A stretch of DNA of 64,000 nt from the NCBI GenBank assembly GCA_964007475.1, contig OZ023274.1, forward strand, positions 79,557,303 through 79,621,302, given 5' to 3'. This document shows positions 1-10,749 of the stretch, piece by piece (the stretch's first letter is position 1; each line of letters opens with the position of its first letter). The DNA is from Hybos culiciformis (taxonomy: Eukaryota; Arthropoda; Insecta; Diptera; Hybotidae). The notes beneath the pieces are model-generated. The model was given only the letters and a program-made list of their open reading frames with translations. It was not told the origin of the DNA and searched no databases. The translations under genes and the position numbers were made by a program.

Positions 1-2285
1 AAAAAGATTCGGAAGGTCGGAAAATCGAAGAATACATTGAAAAACGGTTAGGAAAACTCGAAGAGTTATTGTCGGACTTTACGTCGCGAGATAACGAGAT
101 CGAAAATTTAAAGCCGGGCTTCGAAGTTAAACAATATTTCGTAAAAAAATTTGCGGAAAGCACTAAAATTAAATTTACTGAAGTAAAAACTTTATTTGAT
201 AATAAATTAAAAGAAATTTGTGACAAAGAAAAAATAAGAAAAAAAATAGAAGTTGTTGAAAAACGAGAAGCAAAGCATCGTGAAGAAGCTAAAAAAGCAC
301 TCAAAGCTAAGGAAGAATTGGAACGGACTCTGGAAGGACTGAGTACAGGTAACAAGTCAAATGAAAATTCAGATGATGAAGAGGTAAGTCATAATAACAA
401 ACTTCTTAACTCTCAGAAACACAGTATCAAAATGTTAGATAGACTAGTTGTTGAAGTATTAAATGATCAGCACGAAATATCAGTTATGTTTTATCAGCAA
501 AAGCTAAAAACTATTGACAAATACTGGGACAATATTTTAAGAACGCACTTAGAAATTGTCAAAGAACGCGACGATGAAGTAAAAGTCTATATACACCAGA
601 ATTTTTTTGAATACATTGAATAGCAATATCAAAATGCTGCTATCATGCTACGAGCCCTGCATCATAAGACCTCGTACGGGTTTTTTTTTTTGAGTTTGTT
701 CTACTTTTTTCCAGTTTTCTCCAGTTTTGTATTTTTTTCGTTTAAACCAACCTTTTTTAGGAGTTTTTGGTCTTTATAAAAAAAAAATGTTTTTAAGTTA
801 AATTTTGAGAAAAAAATTATTTTCCAAAAGTCTACCTTTTTCAACTTTTTTTATGGGCATCGCAGAAATTTTCGAAAGATGCATTTTGAAGGGCATTTGG
901 GAGTAGTTAATTTTAGCTTTTTAGGTTTTGGCGATAAAATAAAGGAGAGAGCCAAAAAACGCCTTTGAAATTCCAAAAAACAGGCCAAAATTGCTATTTT
1001 TCGCGTTTTTGACCTGTTTTTTGGATTTTCAAAGGCGTTTTTTGACTCTCTCCTTTATTTTATGGACAAAACCCAAAAAGCTAAAATTAACTACTCCCAA
1101 ATGCCCTTCAAAATTCATCTTTCGAAAATTTCTGCGATGCCCTTAAAAAAAGTTGAAAAAGTAGACTTTTGGAAAATAATTTTTTTCTCAAAATTTAAAT
1201 TAAAAAAATTTTTTTTTTATAAAGACCAAAAACTCCTAAAAAAGGTTGGTTTAAACGAAAAAAATACAAAACTGGAGAAAACTGAAAAAAAGTAGAACAA
1301 ACTCAAAAAAAAAAACCCGTACGAGGTCTTATGATGCAGGGCTCGTACAAGAAAAAATCGCGGGTACAACTAGTCAAACAATTAAAATGCCAAAAGTTGA
1401 TTTACCTCCGTTCTCTGGAGATTACTCTGATTGGAAATAATTTCAAAATTTAGTTAATGAAACCTTGTTACCTAACAAAACAATTGGCCCATCTCAAAAA
1501 TTACTTTACTTGAAAAGGTCTCTCAAGGGAGAGGCAGCTAATTTAGTAAAAAACTTTACAGTAACGGAAGATAACCTATACACTGTGTGGGATATTTTAA
1601 ATGAACGGTACGACAACCAGCGGGCTTTAATTCATTACCAACTTGAAAAAATTTTTTCGATAAAAAATTTATCATATGAATCAGCAGCAGCAATAAGGAA
1701 CTTACATGATACTGCCGTAGAAGCTCTTTTAGCCATAAACAACTTGGGGATTGTCACAGATGGGTGGGATCCTATAATTGTACACATTATTTTGTAAAAA
1801 CTTGATAAAGAATCTCGAAAAATATTCGAACAAAGTTTAAAAAATCCGAGAGAAATACAAACAATGAATGATTTTTTTTCATTTCTTAAATCTCGATTCA
1901 ATGCGTTAGAAGCCAACAAAATCTAAGTGCCCTGTTTGCTCCGCTGATCATAAAATATATCAATGCGAAAGTTTTAAGGCTCTCGAATTAAATAAAAAAT
2001 ATGACATTGTTAAAAAGTTTAAACTGTGCAACACTTGCTTAAATTCTGGTCATTTTTCTTCAGCATGTAAAAGCAAGTTCAAATGTTCGGTATGCAACGA
2101 TAATCATCACTCATTATTGCATAAACACAAAAACGACGAACGAAATAAAACAAAACGGTCAGGCAATAATTCGGGAAAACAAAATTCACCAAAATCTCCT
2201 GAAACCACCAATTGTCATTCAAGTGAAGAAAATAAATCTGAAACCAAAAATTTTTATACAAAAAATTCTAACATTATACTTTAGC
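1..2285 (+). pseudogene. gag: BEL/Pao gag, broken by a foldback insertion
   Basis: The frame is open from base 3 to a TAG at 621, so the apparent start near 69 is only where a window edge cuts a longer frame. This part is highly charged, with a lysine/glutamate-rich coiled coil (about 190-340) followed by a segment like BEL gag (KTIDKYWDNI, about 505-535). After the 651-1345 insertion the frame resumes at 1348 with the DUF1759-like signature MPKVDLPPFSGDYSDW (from 1387), then a stop at 1438. It continues to 1797 (stop) and about 1925. A one-base shift near 1919 leads into the nucleocapsid: a Cys-His segment starting KCPVC, a knuckle CNTCLNSGHFSSAC (CX2CX4HX4C, about 2029-2070) and CSVCNDNHH. 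The role would have been capsid formation and RNA packaging. Both the insertion and the stops make it non-functional. Confidence 0.85.
651..1345. mobile_element. 695-bp foldback element (TA target duplication) inside gag
   Basis: Two arms of about 340 bp are near-perfect inverted copies of each other (about 651-990 and 1005-1345) around a loop of roughly 15 bases. The ends read CGAGCCCTGCATCATAAGAC and its reverse complement. The dinucleotide TA occurs just outside both ends (649-650 and 1346-1347), as expected for a Tc1/mariner-type target duplication. Removing the element and one TA joins the two gag halves in frame. There is no transposase, so it is a non-autonomous foldback. A reading frame at 1062-1295 inside the right arm is a shadow of the palindrome. 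Confidence 0.85.
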
Positions 2286-4020
2286 CACTGCGCAAATAAG
2301 AATTAGATCTTCAAATGGAAGTTGTATAGAATTCAGAGCACTGCTGGACCAAGGTTCACAGTCGACATTTATATCGGAGAATGCTGCTCAACAGTTAAAT
2401 TTAAAAAGATCAAGGTCTAAAACCATAATTAGTTGTATTGGTAACAAAAATTCAAAAATTTCCAACTCTCGTGTTCAAATTGAAATAAATCCTTGGTTTA
2501 ATTCTAAATTTAATATTTCCACAGAAGATTTAATAATGCCTTCAATTACGAAAATTTCGATTCCAAATGATATGTGTCATCCGCATAGGCGCCCGCAGGA
2601 TTTTTTCTAGGGGGGGGCAAGAAAAATTTTTTAAAAAACTTATAAACATGTTTTTCTTCAACGATGAATATAAAAAAAATGTGTTGAGAATTGAGTTACA
2701 TGTATCTTATATGAATCTTTTCTTTTTAAAAGTAAAAAATAACAAACATAAATTAACATTTTTAATAAACGAATTCACTTGCTGGATAAAATAAATAATA
2801 TACAATACATATATAAAGAAAAAAAAACCAGATACCTTCCGAATCGTTCCAAAACTTTCAGTAACTCGCCAATTGGAAGAAAAACAAAACCAACGAAGAT
2901 ATTTTAGACGTAGTTTATGCACGTATGCGACATAAAAAAGACACATTATATGAAACTTTTTGAGGCGTATTATACTCAAACACGTAAATTGAACTTCTCC
3001 GGCGTAAAAGTTAAAAAATTAATCTTTTATATTTATACATCATAGATATTTCTACACCATAGATATTAAGAAATGCAATTGCTTTATTTTTTTGTAACTG
3101 AACAGTTATTTTTTTTTGTAACTGAACGGTGATTTTCTTTTTTACGTCGCGTGGCGAAGTTTCGTAAACTCGCGTGAACTACTTCGACAATGTCTCTATC
3201 ATAAAAGTAACCAGAAAAGGAATTCTTTTTTCATAAATGTATTGCTCTTCACTAAGCGAAATATGAAAAAGGAATATCTGGAATTCCGTGCATTTAGAAA
3301 TTCCAAAATTTATAAATATTTTTGTATTTTTACCCGTGACTCAAAAATCGAAAAATTTGAAAAAAAAAAAATTGAATAATTTATTTAAAACAATTTAAAT
3401 ACTGCATGACATAAAAATCTGAAAAAATTAAAATCTAAAATTTCTAATTTAAATGTTCTCAAAATTTCTTAGCCCATTAAAAAAGTAAAATTTAAGAGCA
3501 AGCAAGGGTTCTTATAAAAAAGTTATTGTGCGAGATAATAAGTTTTTTTTTTTTGTTTGAAAAATGACAAACATTCTAATATTATTTAAATTAAAATCGC
3601 GTTTCTAATTTGTACGAGATTAGTGTTTAGGTCTCATCGCTGATTAAGTTTTATTTTCTTCATCAACGCCAGGGAGGGGCCAAGGCCCCCCCCTCCGGGC
3701 GCCTATGTGTCATCGTAATGAAAACTTATCAAATATATTGCTTGCTGATCCACAGTATATGAATTCAGGTTCGATAGATTTCTTGCTTGGGGCGGATATT
3801 GTGTCACAAATAATTCTTGATGGAGTTATTAAAGGAAGTGCATCAACCCCCACAGCTCAAAGAACAGAATTAGGATGGATATTATCAGGATATATTAAAA
3901 ATGACACTATTAATGAGGTAAAATGTTTTTATACTGAAACAAATTCAATTAATTTTGATTTGCAGAAATTTTGGGAATACGAAGAGTTAACTGAAAACGA
4001 TCAAAAAGGTTCAACTGAAG
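2285..4020 (+). pseudogene. pro: BEL/Pao aspartic protease region, interrupted
   Basis: From 2282 the translation gives LATAQIRIRSSNG and then ALLDQGSQSTFIS (about 2340-2375), the D-x-G-S active-site motif of BEL retropepsins. It continues to IPNDMCH at 2580, where a 1.12-kb DNA element intervenes. It resumes at 3705 and runs through FLLGADI (about 3781-3801) and the PTAQRTELGWILSG segment (about 3850-3890), conserved at the C-terminal side of BEL proteases just before the RT. The enzyme would cleave the gag-pol polyprotein. The DQG in place of DSG or DTG is common in this clade as far as I recall. A frameshift near 2280 separates it from gag. Confidence 0.8.
2582..3704. mobile_element. Non-autonomous TIR DNA element in the protease region
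   Basis: The left end reads CGCATAGGCGCCCGCAGG and the right end CCGGGCGCCT(ATG), giving inverted ends of about 12 bp (CATAGGCGCCCG) followed by G-runs near the left end and C-runs near the right. The string ATGTGTCATC is present on both sides (2572-2581 and 3705-3714). That is 10 identical bases, compatible with an 8-bp hAT-type duplication plus chance matches. Excising the element and one copy of the direct repeat makes the protease frame continuous. The interior is AT-rich with no long frame except inverted-end shadows. The superfamily assignment to hAT is inference from duplication length. Confidence 0.85.
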
Positions 4021-4079
4021 CAGCAAAATGTGAAGCGAAATATAATGAGACAAAAAAAAGAGCAGATAATGGTCAGTAT

Positions 4080-4900
4080 ATTGTTGAAATCCCCTTTGAT
4101 GAGGAAAATAAGATTCAATTAGGAAATTCAAGAAAACCGGCTTACGCGAGGCTTCTTAGTATGGAAAGGAAGTTTTTGAAAGATCCTAAACTTTATGATG
4201 CATATAGGGAGTTCATGAGGGAATACCTAACTTTAGGTCATATGAAGGAAGCACCACAAATTACAAATAATGAAGGATATTATCTACCTCATCATGCGGT
4301 GATAAGGGAAGATAAAATAACCACCAAGTTGAGAGTTGTGTTTGATGGGTCAGCGAAAACGGACAGCGGTGTCAGCTTAAACGACAAAATGTTAGCAGGT
4401 CCAACATTGCAAGATGACTTATTTTCGATAATTCTGAAATGGAGAAAACACAAAATTGCATTTTGCGCAGATGTGAACAAGATGTACCGTCAAATTTTAA
4501 TTTCAGAAAATCAACTCAACTATCAACGGATTTTATGGAGAGATAGTATGAAGGATCCTGTCAAGGAATATATTTTAACAACTGTAACTTACGGTACTAA
4601 ATCAGCGCCTTACTTGGCCGTGCGAACATTACGAAATTGAGTTTCCTAAAGCATCAAGAGTGGTTTTAAATGACTTTTATGTCGACGATTTGATTTCAGG
4701 GGCCAACGATGAAGAGCAAGCGCTCCAGTTGCAACGTGAAATAATAGAACTTTTAGGGAAAGGTGGATTTTACTTGAGGGAATGGATTAGTAACAGCATC
4801 AACCTTTTAAATGTTAATGCAAATGACCCCACTAATATTATTTAATTTCAGCCTGAAGAGTCATTCAAAATGCTAGGAATCAACTGAAATCCGGCAAAAG
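4080..4900 (+). pseudogene. pol: BEL/Pao reverse transcriptase, frameshifted
   Basis: The N-terminal RT region (PAYARLLSMERKFLKDP at about 4135) leads to LPHHAVIRED, KLRVVFDGSAK, LNDKMLAGPTLQDDL and FCADVNKMYRQI. These are the palm motifs of BEL reverse transcriptases, with the first catalytic aspartate in the CADV block. The frame closes at 4638 after YLAVRTL. A short deletion plus frameshift there leads to VVLNDFYVDDLISG, with the YVDD catalytic box at 4678-4689. Further stops occur at 4843 and at a TGA near 4885 where a tryptophan codon is expected. The domain would have copied the element RNA into DNA. It cannot be made intact from this copy. Confidence 0.9.
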
Positions 4901-4902
4901 AT

Positions 4903-5937
4903 ATGTTTATTTACAAAATTGTGTTGCCACAAACTGATCATCCAACGAAAAGAATTTTTTTATCAGAAATGTCCAAAATTTTTGATCCGATAGGATGGTT
5001 GTCACCTACAATTATTAATATAAAAATTTTATTTCAGGACATTTGGTTATCTAAAATTGATTGGGATGAGAAATTGCCTGACACTATTCAAAAAAGATGG
5101 ATGAAATTAAAAAATGAATTATCAACTTTAGAGAACATTGAAATACCGAGATGGATAGCAACAACAAATACATCCTTTCTTCAATTACACGGATTTTGCG
5201 ATGCTTCAGCGAAGGCTTATGCAGCAGTCATCTTTGCTAGAATTGAAGATAATGATAGAACTGAAACATTTATATTAGCAGCCAAAACAAGAGTAGCTCC
5301 ACTCAAATCAAAGCTCACAATACCCAAGCTAGAGCTATGTGCTGCAGTTTTACTTGTTAACCTGATGAAAAAGACAAGTAGTATCTTTCAATCATCGAAG
5401 TTGTTTCTCTGGTCTGATTCAGAAGTAGTATTATCTTGGATTCACAACAAGGCTGAAAAACTCAACACATTTGTCAGCAATAGAATCAAACAAATTACAA
5501 GTAAATCAAAATCTCAACAGTGGCATCATCTTAAATCGAAGGAAAATCCTGCGGATTTTGCTTCACGAGGAATCATGAAGTTAAAGGAGTGCACCTTGTG
5601 GTGGGAAGGTCCAAAATGGCTTCACCAGGCGGAAGATGCATGGCCAACCCAAATTATTCGAAAAATCACACCAGATCAAGAATTCAAAACGGTTCTTTTA
5701 ACAGAAGTTGCTACAATGACTACGGAAAATTATATTATCAATAGATTTTCAAATTTTAATAAGCTATTAAAAATTTTTACTAATATTAATATTAATATAA
5801 ATACTAATATTAATATTACTAATATTACTAATATTAATATAAATACTAATATTAATTTTGTTAATAATTGTAGAAAAATCCAGCAACAAGTCAATGAAGA
5901 AATAGCTGAAAAAACAATCATTCGACTGGTTCAATAA
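4903..5937 (+). pseudogene. pol: BEL/Pao RT connection and RNase H region
   Basis: This is an uninterrupted frame of 344 codons. It begins with the RT thumb/connection region (FDPIGWLSPTII at about 4980). It then has the RNase H-like domain: HGFCDASAKAYAAVIF (about 5190-5240), KLTIPKLELCAAVLL (E in the second acidic block), LWSDSEVVLSWI (about 5410) and NPADFASRG (about 5545-5571). This is the D-E-D-D pattern for removing RNA from RNA/DNA hybrids. Its C-terminal part holds an in-frame low-complexity tract of Asn/Ile/Thr codons (5779-5858) that looks like a microsatellite expansion in the linker before the integrase. The TAA at 5935 is in frame with the downstream integrase segment, so it is a nonsense mutation rather than a natural end. 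Confidence 0.88.
5779..5858 (+). repeat. In-frame AATATT/ACT microsatellite within pol
   Basis: About 80 bases are built from ACTAATATT-like trinucleotide pairs and encode alternating Asn, Ile and Thr without a stop. Flanking sequence is ordinary BEL pol. It probably arose by slippage, either in this copy or in its source element. Confidence 0.75.
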
Positions 5938-7340
5938 GAGTTCAAAAATGAGATAAAATTGCTAAGGAATAACAATCAGCTACCATCTAACAGCAAATTG
6001 AGAAAACTGAATCCCTTCATTGATGGTGACAACATTTTACGAGTTGGAGGTCGATTGGAAAATGCTGATGTGGAATATGAAATGAAGCATCCAATGATTC
6101 TACCTCACAATTGTGATTTAACTACTTTGATTGTGCGAAAATACCATACCGATTGCTTACATGGGGGCACAACTTTAACATTATCATTGATCCGTCAACG
6201 TTATCGATTATCAAGGGTCAAAGTACTGTTAAAAGGGAATTACATAAATGTGTTGTGTGCGTTAGATTAAAAAAGATAAAACTTGATCAAATTATGGCAG
6301 ATCTCCCAAAAGCAAGGACAACATTATCGAAACCATTTAGTAACACTGGATTAGATTATGCCGGACCAATATCAATACGAATGTCAAAAGGAAGAGGCAA
6401 TAAGTGTTTCAAAGGATATACAGTGCTGTTCATTTGTTTATCTACTAACGCAATTCATCTTGAAGTCGTTTCAGATTTGACAGCTAATGGGTTTATATCT
6501 GCGTTTAAAAAAAGATTTGTAGGTAGACGAGGCCTACCTACCGATTTATGGAGTGATAATGCGTCCACCTTTGTACTAGCAACGAAAATCTTGAATAAGG
6601 GGTTTGATGATTATTGCGCTGAAATCCAATCGAAGATAGTTGAACATACAAATCAGTCACATATTCAATGGCATTTCATTCCGCCAAGAGCACCGCGTTT
6701 AGGAGGTTTATGGGAAGCTGGTGTTAAATCAATGAAACATCATTTGAGTCGTACATTTAAGGACACTACCTTAACATTTGAGGAATTAACAACTGGGTTA
6801 ATCCAAATTGAATCATGTTTAAACTCTCGTCCTTTATGTCCACTATCAGATGAAATAACAGACATTGATGTATTAACCCCGGGACATTTTCTTACAGGAG
6901 ATCATTTGATTGCAATACCACAAAGAAATGAAGGCGATATGAATTTGACTGGCATAACAAGATGGAAATTGGTTGAAAGGCTTCATCATCATTTTTGGCA
7001 AAAATGGTCCCGAGAATATTTACACACTTTACAACAAAGATCAAAATGGCATTTGCAGAAGAAAAATCTAAAAGCAGGTAATTTAGTTCTGATCCAAGGT
7101 GAAAATCTTCCGCCTACCAAATGGCCGTTAGCTCGTGTAATTGAAGTCCACAATGGGGCAGACAATAATGTAAGGGTTGCTAAACTAAAAACACAAGGTG
7201 GAATATTCAAGCGTCCCATTTCAAAGCTGAGTTTACTCCCTGTAGATCATGAAGTAGATCAAAATCAAAATCAACAGACAACAAGTGACAGTTCATCTCC
7301 GAAACTAATTCGGCAAAGCAGCAGAATAAAAAACAGAAAG
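5938..7340 (+). pseudogene. int: BEL/Pao integrase with DUF5641-like C-terminus
   Basis: The zinc-binding module is visible as HTDCLH (HX4H, about 6148-6165) and CVVC (about 6253). A frameshift near 6215-6240 moves it between frames. The catalytic core has D in GLDYAGPI (about 6350), D in LWSDNASTF (about 6550) and E in GGLWEAGVKSMKHH (about 6705), the D,D-35-E arrangement of retroviral-type integrases. After the core come LNSRPL, TPGHFLTGDHL and NLVLIQGENLPPTKWPLARV, the C-terminal segment characteristic of BEL/Pao integrases. The long frame 6153-7784 continues without a stop into the envelope-like region, so integrase and env are in one frame, as in roo-type elements. The enzyme would have inserted the cDNA. 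This copy is frameshifted. Confidence 0.9.
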
Positions 7341-9044
7341 CTGATTTGTTCGGTACTTTGTTTGTTTATAATGCCAGTAATGTCATCAAGCAGTAAATTT
7401 TTTAATATTACTAAATTTAATGAATCACCAGGAATATTCTTTGAAAATATCGGACATGCACAAACAATCACGAGTGAATGGAATCTACATGTGTTCTTAA
7501 ATCTATCAATTTATAATCAAGAGTTGAAGGGCATTCAGGATTATCTTGGAAATATCACATTTATGTGCAATCATGTCAAAACATTGAACAACTACTGCAA
7601 CGCAATGAGCACACAACTAAATCACAAGTTTGTACACATAAAGCAAAATGATGAACTTTTACAAAGTTTAAATGGGCGCACAAAAACAAAACGTTCACCA
7701 TTGGATATAATTGGGTCAATCGCGCATGGACTTTTTGGAGTTTTAGACCAGAATATGCGAATCAAATTGAAGAACAATTATTGAAGGTTAGTCAAAATGA
7801 AAACCATCTTCTTGGGCTATTGAAAAATCAAACTTTTATTTCTGATGCAACATTGAATATTTTCAAGAAATCATCAGAAGATATATCAAGTCAATTTACA
7901 GCATTAAAGGGTCAAATAAAAGATGTAGCTATCAAATTGTCGACTGAAACTGAAGAAGCCACCAAAATGCAGAGTATAACATCATTAACAACTTATATGA
8001 TACTGGTCATGTCAACTCTTGAAAAATTCAGAATGTTTTTATTGATACAATTCTTGATACACATCATTCGAGAATCAATCCTTACATTTTACCATCCACA
8101 CAGCTCAATCAACAACTTTCAATAATTTTAGCTAACTTGCCGCCAACATTAACCTTGCCTGCAAAGGATTACCGCGGAATTTATAATCTTATTACAATAA
8201 AATCTCGTATCTTTACAGGTCTAATTTTCAATGTAAAGCTCCCATTGATAGAGAATAAGTCTTATCAACTCTTTCATTTAATTAGCGTTCCAATTCCAAA
8301 TGGCAAGGCACTCAACTATAATGAGAGATCAATATTTCTTTTTAACATGGCAGCAATTGAAGTTATGCCACGTCAACAGTGATATTTTTTCATGTAAAGG
8401 GGATGGACCAACTTTCCACAAATCAAGTTGATAATGAACATTGCGAGTTCGAACTGTTGACCAACCACAAATATTTGTCATCAAAATGTGAATTTCAACA
8501 AGCAAACCACAATGAGTACTGGGTAAAGATGTTTCAACCAAATGCTTGGATATTTTATGTGCAACATCAGGAATCAATTAATGTCATTTGCAAAAAGGAA
8601 GTAGAACTAGCCCAAATATATGGTATTGGAATTGTTCAAATGCAACCACCATGCATGTTAAGGACAAAGAGTATGACATTCAATACTAGAATATCATATT
8701 CCAGTCAGGTGATGAAATCATTCGTTCCAATAGTAAATTTCACTAATCTACCGTATAAGTTTCAGATCACTACAGAACCAATAGCAGATGAAAAGGTGTT
8801 CAACAATACTCAAATGGAAGACTTAGAAGCTAGAATCAAACTACTAAAGGATGCAGAAGATATCGAATTATTGAACGTGCATGACATTCATCATTACAGT
8901 GTTCCATATGTGATCATCATCATCATCATTATTGCAATTAGTGTATACGCATATAAAAGAAGAAAACCAACGAAACCAGTACCTCAGCCAAGAACGGTTA
9001 GATATCAAGCTGAAGACAACCAATCAACCTTGTCAGATGTGTAG
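7341..9044 (+). pseudogene. env: Envelope-like (baculovirus F-like) glycoprotein, frameshifted
   Basis: It starts with a hydrophobic stretch like a signal peptide (about 7341-7385) and has several N-x-S/T sites. A furin-type basic site RTKTKR lies at 7677-7694, directly followed by a hydrophobic glycine-rich segment (SPLDIIGSIAHGLFG), the arrangement of the cleavage site and fusion peptide in baculovirus F proteins and insect errantivirus/roo env. A heptad-like region follows (7850-7960). The C-terminal third (8379-9044) has many cysteines, a single membrane anchor rich in isoleucine (about 8908-8950) and a short basic tail. The coding region is broken: the frame ends at 7782, with further shifts near 8030-8110 and about 8380. 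In an intact relative such a protein would sit in the cell membrane and mediate membrane fusion. This copy cannot produce it as one chain. Confidence 0.8.
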
Positions 9045-9067
9045 AAGCATCGTTGCCATTGGGACTA

Positions 9068-9432
9068 TGTTACAATCGTAACATGAAAAATTTCTAAGTC
9101 TTTAAACGACTTAAAATTGTAAAATTCAACGAAATAAAATTAATGTTAAGATAAGAAAATGCACACAATGCAAAATGTGCAGACAAATTTTATTTTCTCA
9201 CAATTTCATACGTAAATTTAATTTGACAAAAATGCATATTGCAATTTAATTATATTTCAATTCATAATTCTCATTTTTGTTATTATAGTTTTATATTACT
9301 TAATTTTTTTATATTACTTATAATTTTTATACTACTTATAATTATTGTACCAAAACAATTGGACTAAACAACATCTTTTTATTTATATTAAACAAGTGCT
9401 GTCTTCAGGTATTTCGATCCAACACTATAACA
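9068..9432 (+). repeat. Putative 3' LTR of the BEL/Pao element
   Basis: The sequence after the env stop has TGTTACAATCG at 9068 and CACTATAACA ending at 9432, giving the 5'-TG...CA-3' ends and short inverted TGTTA/TAACA termini of an LTR. It contains AT-rich stretches and AATAAA-like signals. The 5' LTR is outside the window, so the boundaries cannot be verified by comparison. The GC-richer stretch up to about 9620 could also belong to it. Confidence 0.5.
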
Positions 9433-10465
9433 TTTTATCGGAATATACGTAAATTCCAAAACCGGCTTCTAAGGTAGCCCCCCATCGGGGCCTCGGATCA
9501 AAATTTGTAATATTCTATAACCATCTCGGATTCCAATGCTACTTAAGTTCAAATTTTCAGCCAAATCAGTACAGTGGCGTGATTTCGGAATCAGTGGAAT
9601 CATGGATGGAACCGTGGAACCACAAAAATTCTCTCATCTAGAAGCAGAGTATGTTTTCTATCGGAATAGAATTCTTTTCCGAAGGAAAAAAAAATTTACA
9701 GAGAAGTATTTTTATTTCAAGCAGAAAAATATCATCATCTGATTTTTTCAGTTTTTATTTTTCCCTCCTTTTTTTATATTTTTCTCTTCTTCTAAAGAAA
9801 AATTTCCCTAAATAATTTATAAATCCTTCATTAAAAGAAACTTTCAAAAAGAAATATATTTAGGAGATAATATCCTTCTTTTTCCTTCAAAGAAGACTAT
9901 TCTCTTTTTGATTTTTTTCCTTCTCTAAAAAAATAAAAAAAAACATGTAGTAAAGTAAACAAAAATTCAAAAAAAAAATTAAAACGGTGCACACATACAA
10001 CATTGACACATACAACATTGCACACATACAATTTTTTTTCTGTATACTATGCTGCTTATAAAAGAAAAATATTTTTTCCTTCTTTTCAGAAAAAGAAGAA
10101 AAAAATATTTTTCTGATTGTTTCTTTTTTACTCTGAGAGAAAAAAATAGAACTCCTGAAAAGTATTTTTAAAAGGAAATAAATTTCAGGAGGACTATTTT
10201 TGAAAAAGATGAAAAAAATAAATCTCCGAAATTAAATTTCAGGGAAGGAAAAATAATGAAATTGAAAAATTCAGGAGGGAAATTTTACATACCCTGTCTA
10301 GAAGTGCCTGAAAAATTGATTACAAAATTTGTACCGGACAACAAAGTGAACTAATAAAAACGTTTTAAAATAAACAACACTTTCTAGTTATAACAACAAT
10401 ATAAAAATTTAAAAAAAATAAAGATTAATAACATTTTCTAGTTATATTATTAATTATTAAAGTAA
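9433..10465. other. Intergenic AT-rich stretch, no gene seen
   Basis: It begins with a GC-richer patch (9455-9620) that may be LTR or another repeat. It then becomes A- and T-run-rich with several diverged copies of an AAATTTCAGGAGG-like motif (10170-10285) and three short copies of an ACACATACAACATTG-type unit at about 9989-10033. No recognisable reading frame was found. Confidence 0.6.
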
Positions 10466-10725
10466 AAAAATAAGTTAAAAACGAGTTTTCCAAAAAACTG
10501 AGGCCAGGCCGCATGAAAAAGTAGAAAATAACTTTTTCTTCACACACAGAGGTGGACTCAGATTTTTTGATTGGGACGTAAGTGATTTGATTCATGAGAA
10601 ATGTCAAGAGAAATGTCCCAATCAAAAAATCTGAGTCCACCTCTGTGTGTGAAGAAAAAGTTATTTTCTACTTTTTCATGCGGCCTGGCCTCAGTTTTTT
10701 GGAAAACTCGTTTTTAACTTATTTT
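10466..10725. repeat. Long near-perfect palindrome (arms ~111 bp)
   Basis: The left arm (10466-10577) and right arm (10615-10725) are essentially exact reverse complements, separated by a 37-base spacer. Landmarks are GAGGCCAGGCCGCATG with its complement, and CACACAGAGGTGGACTCAG with its complement. It is likely a foldback MITE. Its transcript would form a long hairpin. No clear target duplication could be assigned. Confidence 0.85.
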
Positions 10726-10749
10726 TATTTTCTGCTTTTTCACGTTAAC

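Larger units (their letters stand above)
1..9432 (+). mobile_element. BEL/Pao LTR retroelement with env, degenerate, 5' end off window
   Basis: The coding order is gag (coiled coil, DUF1759-like segment, zinc knuckles), aspartic protease, reverse transcriptase with YVDD, RNase H, HHCC/DDE integrase, DUF5641-like C-terminal segment, then an envelope-like protein with a membrane anchor. This order and the DUF1759/DUF5641-like parts are typical of BEL/Pao elements (roo-type) rather than gypsy or copia. The 5' LTR and primer-binding site lie left of base 1. A candidate 3' LTR (TGTTA...TAACA) closes the element. It is dead: several in-frame stops, at least six frameshifts, and two later DNA-element insertions (651-1345 and 2582-3704). 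Most long reading-frame segments are still readable, so decay is moderate. The right boundary is inferred from LTR end dinucleotides only. Confidence 0.9.

Noticed and set aside
1062..1295. 77-codon frame after the gag start region
   Set aside because: Lies entirely in the right arm of the foldback element; Lys/Phe-rich translation of A and T runs.
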